NCBI RefSeq assembly: GCF_046557915.1
Contig: NZ_JBHEBG010000007.1
Coordinates: 1-64,000, forward strand
Source of the DNA: JBHEBG01 sp046557915
Lineage (GTDB): Bacteria; Bacteroidota; Bacteroidia; Flavobacteriales; Flavobacteriaceae
Length of the DNA: 64,000 nucleotides
Direction: 5' to 3'
Below are positions 1 to 8,252 of the stretch, piece after piece. The notes under the pieces are model-generated. The model had not been told where the DNA came from. It did not search any database and saw only the letters and a program-made list of their open reading frames with translations. Position numbers and translations under genes: made by a program. The first letter of the stretch is position 1. The number at the start of each line of letters is the position of its first letter.

Positions 1-338
1 CCCAGTGCTGCGGCGTCCTGCCATTGCGGGTCCCCTGCGGCATCCGTTCCCAATACCCTGTTGGCATCGGCTATTCCTGCGGTCCCTATCTGTGTTGTGG
101 TGACACCGTCGTCGGCTATCTGTACGCCGTTGACGGGATCCACTTCCAGTGTTGTCCCGTCCACGTTCACCTGAAGGTCCATGGCGGCCAGTGCGGCATC
201 GTTGGCCACGCCGGTAATCGATCCGTCGGTGGATGTTACATCGGCGCCCAGGTTGGTCCCCAGTGCTGCGGCGTCCTGCCATTGCGGGTCCCCTGCGGCA
301 TCCGTTCCCAATACCCTGTTGGCATCGGCTATTCCTGC
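1..338. repeat. 258-bp in-frame tandem repeat, two partial copies
   Basis: Bases 1-80 and 259-338 are identical by eye, at an offset of 258 bp (86 codons), so the repeat stays in frame inside the long secreted-protein gene. The array is cut by the window edge and more units are likely to the left. Confidence 0.85.
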
Positions 339-1190
339 CGTTCCTAATTTTTCTATTGTAACCGCATCAGTAGCCAGTTTGGCTGTTGTTATCCCCAGAT
401 CGGTAACTGCGATATCGGCGTCCACAAGCGTGGAACCCAATCCGTTGTTTATGGTTATGGAGGCATCGGTAGGGGTAAGGTCCTGTCCGTTGATGTTGGC
501 AGCATCCAGGGTGGCCCATTCGGCCAAGTTTCCCGCACCGTTTGTCCTTATCACCTGATTGGGTAGACCAGACTGTAATTTGTCAAGAGTAACCGTCCCG
601 TTCTGAATATCGGCAAAACCGTTAATGGTGCCATCAACAATATTCATCCCTGTTATTTCCGTGACCTCAAAATTAAAATTGTTACCCGTTTGTACTATGC
701 TAATAGTCTCTATTGGGTTTATTCCCGGATTTGAAGTAAAGGTCTGGGTATTAATTTGGGCCAAAGGCGTGCTCACCGTGTTATTGTCACTATCCGTAAG
801 TACCAAGTCCCCACTTACAATACTTAGGCTAGCGTTGGTAGTGTTTATAACATCTGTAGTATTGTTGGCTGCGTCTGTAAAAGTGTAGGTGTTGTTTCCG
901 TTGTCTACGAGGCTAATATTGGAGGCCTCGCAAAGGTTTAACCATTGGGCACCGTCATAATAATGGATGCATTGGGTATCGGTGTTGTATACCATACCGC
1001 CCGCCAAGGGTGCTATATTGTTCATCTGAACCGTACTAGCACGAGTTATCACCAAAACCCTATTACCGCTCTCCAATTCCAATACTGAAGCGGCATCAAT
1101 GGTCTGAGGATTGTCGCCAATTTTTATCTGTGCCCCAACGAAGGAAAATGTACAAAAAGCAAAAGCGAACAGAAGGAATTTTAGTTTCAT
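1..1190 (-). CDS. Long repetitive secreted protein, N-terminal part (runs off the left edge)
   Basis: An open frame reads from an ATG at 1188-1190 on the minus strand to the window edge without a stop (396 codons). It begins with a clear signal peptide (MKLKFLLFAFAFCTFSFVGAQ). A non-repetitive part follows, containing VYNTDTQCIHYYDGAQW, typical of flavobacterial secreted or tail-fibre-like proteins. The rest is Ala/Asp/Gly/Thr-rich repeats with the phrase GIADANRVLGTDAAGDPQW occurring twice, 86 residues apart. I do not recognise a named family; a surface or adhesin-like structural role is a guess from the repeats and signal peptide. The repeated end is far richer in GC (about 60-70 percent) than the neighbouring genes. 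The C-terminus and any sorting domain lie outside the window. It is divergent from the 1544 gene. Confidence 0.8.
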   Translation of the reverse strand, partial: MKLKFLLFAFAFCTFSFVGAQIKIGDNPQTIDAASVLELESGNRVLVITRASTVQMNNIAPLAGGMVYNTDTQCIHYYDGAQWLNLCEASNISLVDNGNNTYTFTDAANNTTDVINTTNASLSIVSGDLVLTDSDNNTVSTPLAQINTQTFTSNPGINPIETISIVQTGNNFNFEVTEITGMNIVDGTINGFADIQNGTVTLDKLQSGLPNQVIRTNGAGNLAEWATLDAANINGQDLTPTDASITINNGLGSTLVDADIAVTDLGITTAKLATDAVTIEKLGTAGIADANRVLGTDAAGDPQWQDAAALGTNLGADVTSTDGSITGVANDAALAAMDLQVNVDGTTLEVDPVNGVQIADDGVTTTQIGTAGIADANRVLGTDAAGDPQWQDAAAL

Positions 1191-1543
1191 GAAATACACT
1201 TTAGGTTCTCAAAATCAGGACAAGCAAAATTAAAATTATAAACCCATATACCTAATTTTATACTTTGAAAAGCACCTTCATTCGGGTGAAGCGTTACAAT
1301 ACTCGTTAAATGGGGAGAAAAAAAGATCAATTCGGATATTTTGATAATATTTAACCACGACAATTAAGAATTTTATCAAATTAACAAAAGTTTAATGGTA
1401 CTAAATTTTTTTATGACCGTCACATGCTTTTTCTTTATCGTCCTAGTAGTAAGAATTTTGTTACTTTGTTTACTTTGGCCAGCTTCTATGCAATCCACAT
1501 TTTGTTTTTCATGGGGATGGACGAAATCATCAAACTTAAATAC
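1191..1543. other. Intergenic region between divergent genes
   Basis: About 350 bp of AT-rich DNA between two divergent secreted-protein genes. Apart from the -7 box at 1225-1232 I see no RNA gene, repeat or convincing ORF. The open frame of the next gene extends upstream to 1424, but that extension would bury the signal peptide and is treated as non-coding. Promoter-like TACTTTG strings around 1460-1485 are one base short of the consensus. Confidence 0.5.
1225..1232 (-). promoter_or_regulatory. -7 promoter box (TAATTTTG) for the repetitive secreted protein
   Basis: On the minus strand TAATTTTG matches the Bacteroidota -7 consensus TAnnTTTG. The tetramer 19 bases upstream is TTAG, one mismatch from TTTG. 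The predicted transcript would carry a leader of about 30 nt before the ATG at 1190. Confidence 0.45.
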
Positions 1544-2290
1544 ATGAAACACCAAATCTTTTTTATAATAACCTTTCTATTTGTTGGTACGGTTTACTCA
1601 CAAGATGACGGTCGTCAGATCCTTAGAGGAAAAGTACTATACAGAAACAGTAATGTTGCCAACGAGAATGTTATAAATGCCACCTCCGAAAGTGCTACCA
1701 TTACCAATAATGATGGTCAATTTGCGATTAGGGTGAAGGAAGGTGACGAATTGGTTTTTACAGCGGTTAATTACCAATTGGAAATTATAAAAATTACAGC
1801 GGAGATATTAAAGAACAACAGATTGGTGGTAGAAGTCAATGAAAAGGTAACGGAGTTGGATGAGGTTGTGGTAAGCCCTGAAAACCAGAAGAAATTCTTA
1901 GAAGTAAAAAACGAGGATTTTAAACAGTACGATTATGAAACAGATCGCTCTACCGAGGTAGTGAACATTGCAGAATCGCAACAGGTGCGGGGTATGCAAG
2001 ATGGTATCAATTTCGTCAATATTTTTAAAGCGCTACTGAAATCGAATAAAAAAAAGGAAGAAGACCGGGTGGAATTGAAAGTAAGCGAGGTCTTACGGCA
2101 GGTGTATGATGATGAGTTCTTCGTGCTAGATCTGGGTATTCCTCAAGAAAGAATTGATAACTTTCTTTACTATTGCGATGCCCAAATGCCAGCTCAATCT
2201 TTATTGAGAAAGGACAATGAATTTCAACTGATCGATTTTTTGGTCTCCCACAGCAAAACGTATTTAACGGAGTTGAATGAGGAAAAGTAA
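1544..2290 (+). CDS. Carboxypeptidase-regulatory-like protein with TonB-box-like motif (orphan)
   Basis: A 248-residue secreted protein. The start at 1544 is chosen because it places a standard signal peptide (MKHQIFFIITFLFVGTVYSQ) at the N-terminus; an upstream ATG at 1424 would add 40 unlikely residues. Residues about 25-100 form a carboxypeptidase D regulatory-like beta-sandwich (GKVLYRN...ATITNNDGQFAIRVKEGDELVFTAVNY). It ends in ELDEVVVSPEN, a string that in SusC/TonB-dependent receptors precedes the plug domain. Here no plug or barrel follows, only about 130 residues ending in a segment with IPQERIDNFLYYCD. The gene overlaps the next one, a paralogue, by 14 bp. Function unknown. Confidence 0.8.
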   Translation: MKHQIFFIITFLFVGTVYSQDDGRQILRGKVLYRNSNVANENVINATSESATITNNDGQFAIRVKEGDELVFTAVNYQLEIIKITAEILKNNRLVVEVNEKVTELDEVVVSPENQKKFLEVKNEDFKQYDYETDRSTEVVNIAESQQVRGMQDGINFVNIFKALLKSNKKKEEDRVELKVSEVLRQVYDDEFFVLDLGIPQERIDNFLYYCDAQMPAQSLLRKDNEFQLIDFLVSHSKTYLTELNEEK

Positions 2291-3080
2291 TATTCTTGGG
2301 ATATGCTTTCTTCTGGTTTGTATTTCGGTCAGATCACAAACCCTTTTTACAGATGACCTACAAGGAAAAGTAGTAAGTGAAACTCAGGAAGTAGCAGATG
2401 TGCATGTGCTGAACATTACTACCAAAAAAGCTAGCATAACAAATACATACGGTTATTTTTCAATTCTGGCCAGGTTAAATGATACTTTGGTGTTTTCGGC
2501 CGTGCAGTTCAAAAGAAAAGAGTTGGTGGTTACCCAAGCCATTTTAGATAGCAAAAGCGTGTTTGTTCCTTTAGAAGATACACTTACCGAGTTGGAGGAG
2601 GTAGTTGTAACACCCTATAATCTTTCCGGAAATATCGGTGAAGACCTTAAGGGATTGCAAACCGACCCAGTGGTTACGGCTTCTACCTTAGGATTGCCCA
2701 ATGCCCATGTAAAACCCCTTATGCAAAGTGAACGCATGTTAAGAGAAGCTTCTATGATGGGACCTTTTTCCCTGGGTATGTTGACGAGTGTACCGTTTAA
2801 TCCCCTTATCAATGCCATTACCGGTAGAACCAAAATGTTGAAGAAACGTGTGGCCCGTGATCGGAAATACGCCAGAACGGCAAGAGTAAGGGAGTTTTAT
2901 GCAGATTCGCTCTATACCAAACAACTAAAAATACCCGCTGAAAAAATAGAGGACTTTATGTATTTTTGCGAGGTTGACCCAAGTTTCAGTACAACAGTGG
3001 ATTCCCGGGATAAATTAAAAATTTGGGGTTTTTTACAAAGAAAAAGTTTGATTTATAGGGAAAACAATAAGCTTGAGTAA
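2277..3080 (+). CDS. Carboxypeptidase-regulatory-like protein, paralogue of the preceding gene
   Basis: A 267-residue secreted protein with signal peptide (MRKSNILGICFLLVCISVRSQ). It has the same plan as its upstream neighbour: a regulatory-like domain at about 27-105 (LQGKVVSETQEVADVHVLNI, then ITNTYGYFSI), the TonB-box-like ELEEVVVTPYN, and a C-terminal part holding IPAEKIEDFMYFCEV, which matches IPQERIDNFLYYCD of the neighbour. The two genes overlap by 14 bp and are probably co-transcribed and translationally coupled. The pair looks like an old duplication. The shared C-terminal motif suggests a real family rather than broken receptors. Confidence 0.8.
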   Translation: MRKSNILGICFLLVCISVRSQTLFTDDLQGKVVSETQEVADVHVLNITTKKASITNTYGYFSILARLNDTLVFSAVQFKRKELVVTQAILDSKSVFVPLEDTLTELEEVVVTPYNLSGNIGEDLKGLQTDPVVTASTLGLPNAHVKPLMQSERMLREASMMGPFSLGMLTSVPFNPLINAITGRTKMLKKRVARDRKYARTARVREFYADSLYTKQLKIPAEKIEDFMYFCEVDPSFSTTVDSRDKLKIWGFLQRKSLIYRENNKLE

Positions 3081-3212
3081 AAAAATGGTCTCTTTTGGCA
3101 CGGGGATTGTTATCTCTAAAGGGAAACGCTGAATATCCAAAAAATAACATCGAACCGTAACATCTGACACAAAAAAGCGTCATAAATATGGGAATCACAA
3201 TAATTTGAAGCA

Positions 3213-3719
3213 ATGAAATTATTAAAAAATACAATTGTCCTATTCCTTTTGCCTCTAATGGCTTTTACAGCGGCCCATAAGTTTTATGTGAGCGTTACCA
3301 ATATCAACTATTCGGAAAAAGACGATTCCTTACAAATAACTTCTAGAATCTTTATTGATGATTTTGAAGAACTGCTAGATACGCGCTACGGAATACAGGC
3401 CAATTTGGCCACGGAGAAAGAGTCGGAAATAGCACTGGATTATATTGAAAAATACCTCAGGGCAAAATTTACAGTACAAATTGATGGCAAGGTAATGGAT
3501 TACACATTTTTGGGAAAGAAATATGACAATGACGTAATGGTTTGCTACATAGAAGTACCTAAGATCGGATTTAAGAATATTAAGACCGTGGAGGTACAGA
3601 GCGATATTTTAACCGATCTTTTTGAGGAGCAACAGAACATAGTTCACTTCAAATTCAATAGCAAGAAAAAGAGCTTTGTATTAATTAGAGAGAATAATAA
3701 AGGAATGTTAAACTTATAA
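3213..3719 (+). CDS. DUF6702 family secreted protein
   Basis: A 168-residue protein with a signal peptide (TIVLFLLPLMAFTAAHKF) and the features of the flavobacterial DUF6702 family: HKFYVSVTNINYSEKDDSLQ near the mature N-terminus, an IFIDDFEELL motif, and a C-terminal stretch ending IVHFKFNSKKKSFVL. No biochemical role is known to me. It lies 132 bp after the regulatory-like pair and 62 bp before the M1 peptidase, on the same strand, so the four may act together at the cell envelope. Confidence 0.75.
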   Translation: MKLLKNTIVLFLLPLMAFTAAHKFYVSVTNINYSEKDDSLQITSRIFIDDFEELLDTRYGIQANLATEKESEIALDYIEKYLRAKFTVQIDGKVMDYTFLGKKYDNDVMVCYIEVPKIGFKNIKTVEVQSDILTDLFEEQQNIVHFKFNSKKKSFVLIRENNKGMLNL

Positions 3720-3781
3720 CAATATATTAACGAATCGTTAAAAAAGGATTATTTTTCGTCGACTAAAAATGTATTGAAAAA

Positions 3782-6091
3782 ATGAATAAAGCAAAATATT
3801 ATTTTTCTTCGCTTTTGTTTGTCTTTGCGGCCATGGTTTCCGCACAAGAAGAGGAGAAGGAAGTAAAGGAACCCGGACACTACAATCAGAGCAAGTTTAA
3901 ACAATTATATGAGGAATTTGCAACGCCAAATACTTATAGGTCGGCATCCGGAGCCCCTGGCCCCGATTATTATCAGCAGCAGGCAGACTATAAGATGAAT
4001 ATTGAGTTGGACGATAAAAATGCAAAAATTTATGGCGAGGAAACCATAACGTATACCAATAACTCTCCGGACGACCTAGAATTCCTATGGGTTCAGTTAG
4101 ATCAGAACGTTAGGACCAAGGACACCAAATCTGCGCTTAGAAATGGGAATGGAGTTCCCCTAGCGGAAAGAGCCAGTTCTTTTGTACAAACGTACATGAC
4201 CTCGCCCTTTGATGGCGGATTTAATATCGATTATGTAAAAGATGCCAATGGAAGACCTTTGTCATACACGGTAAATCAGACCATGATGCGCATAAATATT
4301 CCGCAACCTTTGCGGAGTAAGGGTCAAATATCATTTTCTATTAAATGGAACTATAACATACCCGACCATACGGTAAATAGAGCAAGATCTGGCTATGAGT
4401 ACTTTCCCAAAGACGGAAACAGAGCTTACGTAATAGCACAGTTTTTTCCAAGAATGGCAGTTTACAGTGATGTGGAAGGATGGCAAAACCATCAGTTTTG
4501 GGGAAGTGGAGAATTTGCCCTACCGTTTGGAAACTATGAGGTGGATATTACCGTACCGGCAGATCATATACTAGATGGTACTGGGGTGTTACAAAATAGA
4601 AAAGAGGTTTTTTCCAAAGAAATGATGAAACGCTATGAACAAGCAAAAAAATCATACGATAAGCCTGTTTTAATCGTAACCCAAGCGGAAGCTGAAGCCG
4701 CAGAAAAGGGTTTTTCCGAAAAGAAAAAAACATGGAAACTAAAGGCGGAAAATGTACGTGATTTTGGTTTCGCAAGCTCGCGTAAATTTATATGGGATAT
4801 GCAAGCTGTTAAACTTGCAAGTAAGGAGGTTATGGCCGTATCCCTATATCCCAAGGAAGGAAACCCACTTTGGGAAGAGCAATCTACCAAGGCCGTGGCC
4901 GCTACCTTAACCACATACTCCTCCCATACTTTTGACTATCCCTATCACAAAGCAATATCCGTACACGCCAAAAATCAGGGTATGGAGTATCCTATGATTT
5001 GTTGGAACTATGGAAGACCTAATGAGGACGGCACCTATTCCGATCAAGTAAAATTTGGAATGATAAGCGTAATTATACACGAGGTGGGCCACAACTTTTT
5101 TCCAATGATCGTTAATTCGGATGAGCGGCAGTGGGGTTGGATGGATGAAGGTTTGGATACTTTTATGCAATACATTACAGAACAAGAATTTGGAGAGGCC
5201 AACCCTGAGGTTATAGCCCCCAACAGCAACTACCCTTCACGAAGGGGAGATCCTTCAAAAATAGTTCCTTATATGAGCGGTGACCAAAGTACCATATCAC
5301 CAATAATGTCCAATCCTGAGAACGTTTATCAGCTGGGCCCCAATGCCTATGGGAAACCTGCTACCGCACTTAACATTTTAAGGGAAACCGTAATGGGCAG
5401 GGAACTATTTGATCATGCCTTTAAAACCTATGCCAACAGATGGAAATTTAAACACCCTACGCCAGAGGATTTCTTCCGTACCTTGGAAGATGCTTCAGCG
5501 GTAGATTTGGATTGGTATTGGAGAGGATGGTTCTATACCACGGATTATGTGGATATTGGAGTTAAAGGCGTTAAAAAATACTACGTATCCGATAAACCAA
5601 CGAAAAAGATGCAAGAGTATATGGCCGCACGTAATATTACGGAGGCAGATTTACCACCCTTGGTTTACTTGGCCGAGGAAGATAGTGAGGATTTTGATGC
5701 CAATTTAAAAGGAAAAGCACCTTCGGAAAATTCTACGACCTTAAAAGAATATATAATGGATAACCTAAGTGTTGATGAAAGGGCCAAAGTAGAAGAACCA
5801 AAATATTTCTATGAGGTTACCTTTGATAAGCCAGGAGGTATACCCATGCCGCTTATTGTGGAATATACCTATGCGGACGGTTCTAAGGAGAATATAACCT
5901 ATCCGGCAGAAATTTGGAGAAAAAACGATGCCGAGGTAAAGCGAGTAATCTCCTCACAAAAAGAGTTGGTCGGTATAGTAGTGGATCCTAAAGCCGAGAC
6001 TGCCGATATTGATGCCACAAATAATTCTTGGCCTAAAAAAGAGGAAAGATCCGATTTTGACCAGTTTAAAAAGGAAATAAAAGGCAAATAA
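3782..6091 (+). CDS. M1 family zinc metallopeptidase, secreted
   Basis: A 769-residue gluzincin of the aminopeptidase N type. A signal peptide (SLLFVFAAMVSAQ) is followed by an N-terminal beta domain (about 60-260) and the catalytic domain. The zinc site HEVGH is at residues 433-437, with the third ligand Glu at 456 in WGWMDEG, exactly the HEXXH-X18-E spacing of family M1. The GxMEN-type exopeptidase signature appears as QGMEYP, so the preference for free N-termini is uncertain. Likely periplasmic or secreted peptide hydrolysis. A terminator follows the gene, making it the last of the same-strand group. Confidence 0.88.
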   Translation: MNKAKYYFSSLLFVFAAMVSAQEEEKEVKEPGHYNQSKFKQLYEEFATPNTYRSASGAPGPDYYQQQADYKMNIELDDKNAKIYGEETITYTNNSPDDLEFLWVQLDQNVRTKDTKSALRNGNGVPLAERASSFVQTYMTSPFDGGFNIDYVKDANGRPLSYTVNQTMMRINIPQPLRSKGQISFSIKWNYNIPDHTVNRARSGYEYFPKDGNRAYVIAQFFPRMAVYSDVEGWQNHQFWGSGEFALPFGNYEVDITVPADHILDGTGVLQNRKEVFSKEMMKRYEQAKKSYDKPVLIVTQAEAEAAEKGFSEKKKTWKLKAENVRDFGFASSRKFIWDMQAVKLASKEVMAVSLYPKEGNPLWEEQSTKAVAATLTTYSSHTFDYPYHKAISVHAKNQGMEYPMICWNYGRPNEDGTYSDQVKFGMISVIIHEVGHNFFPMIVNSDERQWGWMDEGLDTFMQYITEQEFGEANPEVIAPNSNYPSRRGDPSKIVPYMSGDQSTISPIMSNPENVYQLGPNAYGKPATALNILRETVMGRELFDHAFKTYANRWKFKHPTPEDFFRTLEDASAVDLDWYWRGWFYTTDYVDIGVKGVKKYYVSDKPTKKMQEYMAARNITEADLPPLVYLAEEDSEDFDANLKGKAPSENSTTLKEYIMDNLSVDERAKVEEPKYFYEVTFDKPGGIPMPLIVEYTYADGSKENITYPAEIWRKNDAEVKRVISSQKELVGIVVDPKAETADIDATNNSWPKKEERSDFDQFKKEIKGK

Positions 6092-6113
6092 ACGTCTAAA
6101 AGAAACAATTTTG

Positions 6114-6153
6114 GCCCTACTTCCTATAATATCAGGATTGTAGGGCTTTTTTT
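6114..6153 (+). terminator. Rho-independent terminator after the M1 peptidase
   Basis: GCCCTAC (6114-6120) pairs with GTAGGGC (6140-6146) and a run of seven T follows. Confidence 0.8.
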
Positions 6154-6173
6154 ATTTAGCCCGCAAACTTCAC

Positions 6174-6181
6174 TATATTTG
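6174..6181 (+). promoter_or_regulatory. -7 promoter box (TATATTTG) for tatA
   Basis: TATATTTG matches the Bacteroidota -7 consensus and ends only four bases before the tatA ATG at 6186. The tetramer 19 bases upstream is TTTA, one mismatch from TTTG. The transcript would have essentially no 5' leader. Confidence 0.55.
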
Positions 6182-6185
6182 TCCT

Positions 6186-6467
6186 ATGCTTTCATCTGTT
6201 TTTTTATTTATTAGCGGTGCGGAAATATTCTTCATCATGTTTATTGTGGTCATGGTCTTTGGTGCGGACAAAATTCCCGGAATAGCCAAAGGACTTGGCA
6301 AAGGCATGCGCCAATTAAAGGATGCTACCGAGGATATTAAACAAGAAATACAGAAAAGTGCTGAAAAACAAGGGATAGATACCGATTTTACAAAAGACAT
6401 CAAAGACGAAATCAACAAGGTAAAGGAGAATGTAGATGAGGTAACCGGGGTTATCAAAAGAAAATAG
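6186..6467 (+). CDS. tatA: Sec-independent protein translocase subunit TatA
   Basis: A 93-residue single-span membrane protein. An N-terminal transmembrane helix (about 8-26, IFFIMFIVVMVFG) is followed by the conserved hinge and amphipathic helix ADKIPGIAKGLGKGMRQLK (the FGxxKLP...GK motif of the TatA/B family), then a charged C-terminal tail. TatA oligomers form the passage for folded proteins with twin-arginine signals. tatC is not in this window. The next gene starts one base after the stop, so the two are co-transcribed. Confidence 0.85.
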   Translation: MLSSVFLFISGAEIFFIMFIVVMVFGADKIPGIAKGLGKGMRQLKDATEDIKQEIQKSAEKQGIDTDFTKDIKDEINKVKENVDEVTGVIKRK

Positions 6468-6468
6468 T

Positions 6469-7041
6469 ATGCTCAAGAGACTTCTGGAGTGGGACGAAGA
6501 GACCTTTGTTTATTTGAATAGCTTGGGCACAGAGCAGTTCGACTTTTTTTGGGCCACCATAACCAATATTGCTACCTGGATTCCTCTATTTCTTTTGTTG
6601 GCAGTATTTGTTTTCAGGAAATTCCCGGTAAAACAGGCATTGCCCATAATCTTAACCATAGTGGTTCTGGCCTTATTTATTACTGGTTTTACCAGTATTG
6701 TAAAAGAAGTTGTAGGTAGGCTTAGACCTAACAACAACGAGGCAATAAACGACATTATCCGAATTGTAAAGAACCCGCAGAGCCTTAGTTTCTTTTCGGG
6801 CCATGCGGCCAGTTCCTTTTCCATTACCACCCTAACCGTACTTTTCCTTAGAAAACGTATAAAAGGAGTGTGGTTTTTTTACCTCTGGCCTTTATTGTTT
6901 TCCTATAGTAGAATTTATGTAGGTGTGCATTACCCTATTGACATTTTTGTAGGAGCGGTTGTTGGGGTATTAACGGCATGGTTGTTCTATGATCTTTTTA
7001 AGAAGTTTATCGTACCCTACTTAGGCTTAGACCATCCCTAA
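6469..7041 (+). CDS. PAP2 family membrane phosphatase
   Basis: A 190-residue integral membrane protein with about five hydrophobic helices and all three acid-phosphatase signature motifs: KEVVGRLRP (KxxxxxxRP), FFSGHAAS (SGH) and SRIYVGVHYPID (SRxxxxxHxxxD). These enzymes remove phosphate from lipid phosphates such as undecaprenyl pyrophosphate or phosphatidic and phosphatidylglycerol phosphates; the substrate cannot be told from sequence. It is coupled to tatA with a one-base gap, and its 3' end overlaps the convergent methyltransferase gene by 35 bp. Confidence 0.85.
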   Translation: MLKRLLEWDEETFVYLNSLGTEQFDFFWATITNIATWIPLFLLLAVFVFRKFPVKQALPIILTIVVLALFITGFTSIVKEVVGRLRPNNNEAINDIIRIVKNPQSLSFFSGHAASSFSITTLTVLFLRKRIKGVWFFYLWPLLFSYSRIYVGVHYPIDIFVGAVVGVLTAWLFYDLFKKFIVPYLGLDHP

Positions 7042-7648
7042 TAGGAAGTAAAACCGTTTCTACTCTGGGGTCTTCTTTAAGTTTACGGTTGTAGTCTACG
7101 AGGGTTTTTGTAGCCCTATCCTTTTCGTTTACGGGGCCTAGAACCTTTCCGGACCACAGTACATTGTCTGATAAAATGATGCTTCCACGCTTTGTTTTTG
7201 CCAAAGCCGCTTCAAAATAATCCGGGTAACTCGTTTTCTCGGCGTCAATGAATACCAAATCAAAAACCACATCAAAGGTGGGGATTATATCCAAGGCATC
7301 CCCGGTATACTGTATTATCTGATTACCAAATTCACTCTTGTTAAAATACCTCTTTTGCATTTCTACAAGTTCTTCGTTGATGTCTATGGTATGTATTGTG
7401 CCATTTTCTTGTAAGCCCTCTGCCAAACATAGGGCAGAATAGCCGGTATAAGTCCCAATTTCTAGCACATTTGTTGGGTTGATCAGCTTGGCCAGGGCAC
7501 TTAAGACCCTGCCCTGGAAATGCCCTGTAATCATTCTAGGTTGTACCACCCTTAAGTATGTTTCCCTAGTTAATTCCTGTAGTAGGGGAGGTTCAGGTTC
7601 GGAGTGGTCGCGAATGTAATTTTCCAATTGAGGGGACAAAAAGTGCAT
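7007..7648 (-). CDS. SAM-dependent O-methyltransferase (class I, YrrM/COMT-like)
   Basis: A 213-residue cytosolic enzyme with the O-methyltransferase family 3 fold: NVLEIGTYTGYSALCLAEGL (SAM-binding motif I), IHTIDINEE (motif II), DLVFIDAEK with the metal-binding Asp, and SDNVLWSGKV. Family members methylate catechol or other vicinal hydroxyls using Mg2+, or wobble hydroxyuridine in tRNA (TrmR). The actual substrate is unknown. The last 35 bp overlap the end of the convergent PAP2 gene. Confidence 0.85.
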   Translation of the reverse strand: MHFLSPQLENYIRDHSEPEPPLLQELTRETYLRVVQPRMITGHFQGRVLSALAKLINPTNVLEIGTYTGYSALCLAEGLQENGTIHTIDINEELVEMQKRYFNKSEFGNQIIQYTGDALDIIPTFDVVFDLVFIDAEKTSYPDYFEAALAKTKRGSIILSDNVLWSGKVLGPVNEKDRATKTLVDYNRKLKEDPRVETVLLPIRDGLSLSRVR

Positions 7649-7661
7649 GATTCGTTTTTGA

Positions 7662-7669
7662 CAAAATTA
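7662..7669 (-). promoter_or_regulatory. -7 promoter box (TAATTTTG) for the O-methyltransferase
   Basis: TAATTTTG on the minus strand, 13 bases before the ATG at 7648. I see no TTTG at the expected upstream spacing. Confidence 0.4.
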
Positions 7670-7721
7670 TGGAAATATATGCTACTTTAGGGGTAACTTT
7701 TAAATCTTAAACGTACGTATT

Positions 7722-8201
7722 ATGTCCAATGCAGAACAGTTGAAGGTTAGACGCGCAACAAAGGACGATCTAGGAATATTGTTGGCCTTTGAGCAAGGGG
7801 TCGTTTCTGCGGAAAGACCTTATGATCCAACAATTAAACCAGACCCTGTTCTTTATTACGATTTGGAACAGATGCTTTCCGATGAGGAGGTCGCCATAAT
7901 GGTAGTAACTTTCAACGAACAAATCGTGGGTTCTGGTTATGCCCACATAAGGGAGGCCAGATCATATCTAGACCATCAAAAATATGCTTATCTAGGTTTT
8001 ATGTATACCGATGAGGCCCATCGGGGAAAAGGAATCAATAAAATGATCATAGATGCGTTGAAAGCATGGACCATTACCCAGGGAATAAACGAAATACGCT
8101 TAACGGTCTATTCCGATAACCTGCCAGCTATTAGAGCCTATGAAAAAGTAGGTTTTCAAAGCCATATGATTGAAATGCGTATGGATAGGGACCTACTTTG
8201 A
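7722..8201 (+). CDS. GNAT family N-acetyltransferase
   Basis: A 159-residue acetyltransferase. The GNAT acetyl-CoA site is visible as YTDEAHRGKGINKMII (motif A, R/QxxGxG/A) and the C-terminal motif as LTVYSDNLPAIRAYEKVGF. Such enzymes transfer acetyl from acetyl-CoA to an amine; the acceptor is unknown. It is divergent from the methyltransferase and 51 bp upstream of kynU on the same strand, so the two may share a transcript. Confidence 0.85.
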   Translation: MSNAEQLKVRRATKDDLGILLAFEQGVVSAERPYDPTIKPDPVLYYDLEQMLSDEEVAIMVVTFNEQIVGSGYAHIREARSYLDHQKYAYLGFMYTDEAHRGKGINKMIIDALKAWTITQGINEIRLTVYSDNLPAIRAYEKVGFQSHMIEMRMDRDLL

Positions 8202-8252
8202 TCTTAACCCAAGAAATTCCACGTGAAGTCGTATTTTTACCAAAACTGAGCT

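Noticed and set aside
24..888. Three plus-strand ORFs at the left edge
   Set aside because: They are shadows of the minus-strand repetitive secreted-protein gene, which has a signal peptide, sensible codon content and an uninterrupted frame to the edge.
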